Part shown: piece by piece, positions 61,244-64,000 of the stretch
How positions within the stretch are numbered: position 1 is the stretch's first letter
How the letters are laid out: each line of letters begins with the position of its first letter
From: Arenibacter catalasegens
Lineage (GTDB): Bacteria > Bacteroidota > Bacteroidia > Flavobacteriales > Flavobacteriaceae
Reading direction: 5' to 3'
Assembly: GCF_002909235.1 (NCBI RefSeq)
Contig: NZ_PHQQ01000001.1
Span: 186,001 to 250,000, forward strand
DNA: 64,000 bases
Notes under the pieces: generated by a model
What the model was told of the DNA's origin: nothing
Database searches by the model: none
What the model saw: the letters and a program-made list of their open reading frames with translations, nothing else
Position numbers and translations under genes: made by a program

Positions 61244-63472
61244 TTACACCAAGGCTATTTCATGCTTACTATTTCCGTTGATAGTACTTTTGATTAGTTT
61301 ACCCCTCACTAACCTATTATTTAATTCAAATTCAAAAAGTCCGTACCAGTTGGGGATGTACTCACCATTTACAAAAGTTTTACCTTCCAACTGTTCTACT
61401 GTTTCGGGATATACAAACCCGTCAAAAGTCATTAACTGACCATTTATAAAAGGCTCTCCCAAGTCTTTATTGAGTACGCTTGAATTTTCAGAAACACCAT
61501 CAAGTATTAAACTAGTGTAACAGTTTGAAGATGCAAATGTTAAATGACCATAAGGCTCTCCGTATACGCTTGTGGCTATTAACCTACTGTGTCTTTTTAA
61601 GCAATTAAAAGGAGTTAGCAATAAGTTTCCAGTTGTTTCAGGTGAAAAAATACCGCCAGATGGTAGTTCTGAAAAATCATCTTGCCAAGTCCTTAAATAA
61701 TATGCAGTACCCACTTTTTTTAAATGCCTAAAGAATAAATCTTGATCGTAGGGGGTATCTTCGTCCTGAAACAATCTTGATGGTTTTATCCTAGCAAGTT
61801 CGTAGGCTTCCAGATCCGCCCTGATCTTGCTTACCTTTGAGTAAGTGTTTGCGGGTTGGTCTTTTAAAGAGGTGTTATACTCCGCTTTACCATGTGGTGC
61901 TGTAAGTCCAAAAACTTCCTCATATCCGCTCCCCCCTTTTTCGTATCCTATCTCTACTTTAGTGTAAAAGTTATCGGTTAAAAATGTCCTCTTGGCATTG
62001 CTTGCCGATATGTATTGAAATTGATTATTAACCGTCCTACCCAACTTAACCCCTACAAAGTCCTGTTGTGTATATTCGTATTTTTCAAGCCTGAAATATT
62101 CCTTTCCGTTTACTTCCTCTATTGACCACATTAAAGGCAAAGCCATATAATAAGATTCGTAGGCATCCTTTAGGCTTGTGTTGAATTGTTTAAATGGTAT
62201 CAGTTCCCCATTAGCATCTTTTCTTTGTGTTCCTAAATCAAAACCCCTAGCCCAGAAACCAGAACCTACACCCAATAATGACCACTCCCCATCTTCGTTA
62301 TATCCTATATCTTGTCTGCCGAATAGATTGGATTTAAACAGCCCCTTTTCTCCTGTAATCTTCTCTAAAAGCCTGTCGAATATCTCATGTGGTAATAGTG
62401 TCTTTGCTTCCGAACTTGGGAATATAGAACTGCTCTCAATTGTTAAAGCCGTGTCTTGGTATTCCCATTTGACCGTTGGACTACCGCCCCCGCTATTATG
62501 AACATGGCAGACAATAGCAACACTTTCGCCCTCTTGCAATGAAATAGGGTAATCATCAAATATTACCTCCCCTTCGTTCAAAGTACCGCCCGTATCAACA
62601 AGCCCTAATTGTGTCCTGCTACCATCCACATATACCAATACATCTGCAACCTTTTTATATCTTACCTCTTCGATTTCAAGATACCCCGCATTCGTATCCA
62701 ATATCCTGACCAATATCTTCCCGTTAAGCGTCAATGTCTTGTTTTGGTCTGCATCGAAATAAAGCAAAGTGCCTACGCTTCCTTCTTGGTATGTGTCACT
62801 TGAATAATAAACTTTATCACTACCTTCCGAAGTCCCGTCTATGTGTCCAGGGTCACTAGTTGCGTCGTTCTTTAATTGAAAAGGTACTGCCCTAACAGTA
62901 TCTTCACCGCTGCCTGTAAAAGTTACTTCCTGCGCCACATAATCATCTACCTCCAATTCTGTTTTACGGTAAATTTCACGGCCTGTCACTTGCTCGGTGA
63001 TCGTTGATAATTCGGTTATATCCTTGTTGTCGGCACTTTTAGTATTTACCAGATCGTAGGTATTTGAAATCCTTGACCTAACCCTGTCATAAAGCCCACC
63101 TTGAGTAAAAGGTACGGAAAACAGTCTTTTGCCGTTAGATTCATTGAACTCGCCTAACATTAAATCGAGATTGTAGGTTTGCGATTCCCAATCCTCCCCG
63201 ATTTTCGTTTTACTTTTTGCCCTCTTTGTTATTGCTGCCTTTACACTGTACCCATAAACATTGATCAGTCCGTCTATGTAATTAACCCCCTCCCCGACTA
63301 TCTCGACCTTTGTGTTTATCTTTCGTAAAGTCCCCCCCCCTTCGCTATCACGCTCAAATGCTTTATCATCATTATCCCAATTAAGAACATCTTCTTTTAA
63401 TTCAAGAGGTTCCCTGTTTTCGCTTGACAGTTCAAAAACATGGTTGTTGTCATTGTGCCCTAAATTTCCCAT
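61244..63472 (-). CDS. phage tail/baseplate-type structural protein (742 aa)
   Basis: A large acidic protein with no signal peptide. The start (NHVFELSSENREPLELKEDV, LNWDNDDKAFERDSEGGGTL, RKINTKVEIVGEGVNYIDG) and the body resemble structural proteins of flavobacterial temperate phages, usually located behind the tape measure. A central part (about 290-345) looks like a strand-rich insert, and the end carries LMTFDGFVYPETVEQLEGK. The exact role is not proven. Its upstream side has an (ATT)8 tract and then the doubled-word region. Confidence 0.6.
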   Translation of the reverse strand: MGNLGHNDNNHVFELSSENREPLELKEDVLNWDNDDKAFERDSEGGGTLRKINTKVEIVGEGVNYIDGLINVYGYSVKAAITKRAKSKTKIGEDWESQTYNLDLMLGEFNESNGKRLFSVPFTQGGLYDRVRSRISNTYDLVNTKSADNKDITELSTITEQVTGREIYRKTELEVDDYVAQEVTFTGSGEDTVRAVPFQLKNDATSDPGHIDGTSEGSDKVYYSSDTYQEGSVGTLLYFDADQNKTLTLNGKILVRILDTNAGYLEIEEVRYKKVADVLVYVDGSRTQLGLVDTGGTLNEGEVIFDDYPISLQEGESVAIVCHVHNSGGGSPTVKWEYQDTALTIESSSIFPSSEAKTLLPHEIFDRLLEKITGEKGLFKSNLFGRQDIGYNEDGEWSLLGVGSGFWARGFDLGTQRKDANGELIPFKQFNTSLKDAYESYYMALPLMWSIEEVNGKEYFRLEKYEYTQQDFVGVKLGRTVNNQFQYISASNAKRTFLTDNFYTKVEIGYEKGGSGYEEVFGLTAPHGKAEYNTSLKDQPANTYSKVSKIRADLEAYELARIKPSRLFQDEDTPYDQDLFFRHLKKVGTAYYLRTWQDDFSELPSGGIFSPETTGNLLLTPFNCLKRHSRLIATSVYGEPYGHLTFASSNCYTSLILDGVSENSSVLNKDLGEPFINGQLMTFDGFVYPETVEQLEGKTFVNGEYIPNWYGLFEFELNNRLVRGKLIKSTINGNSKHEIALV

Positions 63473-63492
63473 AGTATTATTATTTATTTGAT

Positions 63493-63516
63493 ATTATTAT
63501 TATTATTATTATTATT
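63493..63516. repeat. (ATT)8 microsatellite
   Basis: Eight perfect ATT units end about 21 bases before the start codon of the minus-strand phage gene (AAT repeat when read in gene direction). Length changes here would shift leader spacing, so it could vary expression. Confidence 0.9.
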
Positions 63517-63549
63517 TAGAATCGTTTTAAATAGGTGACCTAAAAAACC

Positions 63550-63995
63550 TACCCGTAATATACCCGTTGTGTCTAATGGGCCTTTCCTAAGAATTCCTAA
63601 GATTACGGCATTGCAATAAGCGGATTGCCTAAACTGATCAATCGCACTAAGGTTACACTAAGGATATTTAAAAACCCTCGCCCTAATCTTACCAATTCTT
63701 ACCAATTCACGAAGCCTTGCCGTAATCGTGCCGTAATATTCACTAGACCTTGAATCCGTAGATTTCCGTAGTTATTCCTTAGGGAAACCTTAGGAAACCC
63801 TCGCCCTACCCTAACGTAACCCTAACGTAGTTTTGATAAAAGAACAATCGACAACCTTACCGTAACCTTACCGTTGTTATCAGATTAAATATCATTGTTT
63901 ACCCTTACGGTAATATTACGGTTCTACATGGGTAACCCTCGTTGTAATCTCGTTGTTCAACCTTGAGGTGTAAATCATTCGAGTATTTTCGAGTA
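63550..63995. repeat. array of doubled words, each pair different, 10-11 bp period
   Basis: Twelve pairs: TACCCGT (63550/63561), TTCCTAAGA (63584/63594), CACTAAGG (63645/63656), CTTACCAATT (63688/63698), TGCCGTAAT (63718/63729), TCCGTAG (63755/63765), CCTTAGG (63777/63788), ACCCTAACGTA (63808/63819), AACCTTACCGT (63853/63864), TTACGGT (63905/63916), CTCGTTGT (63938/63949), TTCGAGTA (63978/63988). Each pair has a period of 10 or 11. Pairs are 22-62 bases apart, and the array reaches the window end. Words share a C-rich or CGTAA-like flavour, but no word repeats between pairs. Confidence 0.9.
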
Positions 63996-64000
63996 AATTT

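Larger units (their letters stand above)
63473..64000. other. non-coding stretch with ATT microsatellite and doubled-word array
   Basis: Over 520 bases up to the window end carry no gene; stops occur in all frames. Next to the phage gene start is (ATT)8 (63493-63516), then from 63550 the doubled-word array described separately. No promoter or terminator can be picked with confidence. Confidence 0.6.

Noticed and set aside
63550-64000. CRISPR array
   Set aside because: There is no constant repeat; words differ from pair to pair, units are 10-11 bases and no cas gene is near.
63550-64000. TIGR-type guide array
   Set aside because: TIGR arrays need conserved edge and loop repeats with box C/D-like elements and a Nop-domain protein; neither is visible. 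Beyond the window this cannot be tested.
63550-64000. Integrase arm sites or replication iterons
   Set aside because: These would reuse one word many times; here each pair has its own word.
54193-64000. Integrase or transposase
   Set aside because: No tyrosine or serine recombinase, DDE transposase or inverted-repeat-bounded IS was recognised.

Overview
The window looks like a chromosomal segment of a marine-type member of the Flavobacteriaceae (Bacteroidota). The evidence is the low GC content, promoter elements of the TTTG-N19-TAnnTTTG type, genes without Shine-Dalgarno signals, and typical flavobacterial neighbourhoods: parA-parB-DUF5683-dapB-lepB-WbqC, split methylmalonyl-CoA mutase next to udk and a DivIC-like gene, and tandem rhomboids next to mutL. 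The species cannot be read from the sequence.

Region 1 (1-27006, all + strand) is a nearly gap-free run of about 24 genes that starts before the window. It is a flexirubin/aryl-polyene-type pigment cluster. It contains two hotdog dehydratases, an acyl carrier protein, two ketosynthases with intact Cys-His-His triads, two ketosynthase-like proteins that have lost them, a thioesterase, an AMP-ligase, an ABC exporter, a LolA-like carrier, an MMPL transporter fused to a PlsC acyltransferase, a glycosyltransferase, a BtrH-like acyltransferase, a C45 acyltransferase, a cupin and a phytoene-desaturase-like oxidoreductase. The likely logic is: prime an aromatic acid, extend and dehydrate it on the ACP, transfer it to a lipid or resorcinol partner, and export it to the outer membrane. 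An exported dikinase-like protein and a serine hydrolase follow.

Region 2 (26996-54192) is housekeeping: an ADP/ATP-translocase-like HEAT protein and a beta-lactamase-fold protein (- strand); udk, a DivIC-like gene and both methylmalonyl-CoA mutase subunits; parA, parB, dapB and lepB; a Gfo/Idh/MocA oxidoreductase with a DUF1080 protein; mutL, rhomboids and ribH (- strand); recF and a DciA-like gene; ndk, apt and tRNA-Arg(ACG). The gap before parA holds two DnaA-box-like sites.

Region 3 (54193-64000) is accessory DNA starting right behind tRNA-Arg. It has an SHOCT protein, a coiled-coil GIY-YIG (T5orf172/DUF4041) protein, a broken lipoprotein gene, a small two-gene module, a phage-like control region (XRE regulator with operator-like repeats, small DNA-binding proteins, a DUF2693-type protein) and a 742-residue phage tail-like protein running to the - strand. 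No integrase is visible, so the element probably continues beyond the window.

The most unusual feature is at 63550-63995. This non-coding stretch contains at least twelve different 7-11 bp words, each written exactly twice in tandem at a 10- or 11-bp period. The word changes from pair to pair, while the two copies inside a pair match. It is not CRISPR, not a simple iteron array and not coding. It runs off the window end.
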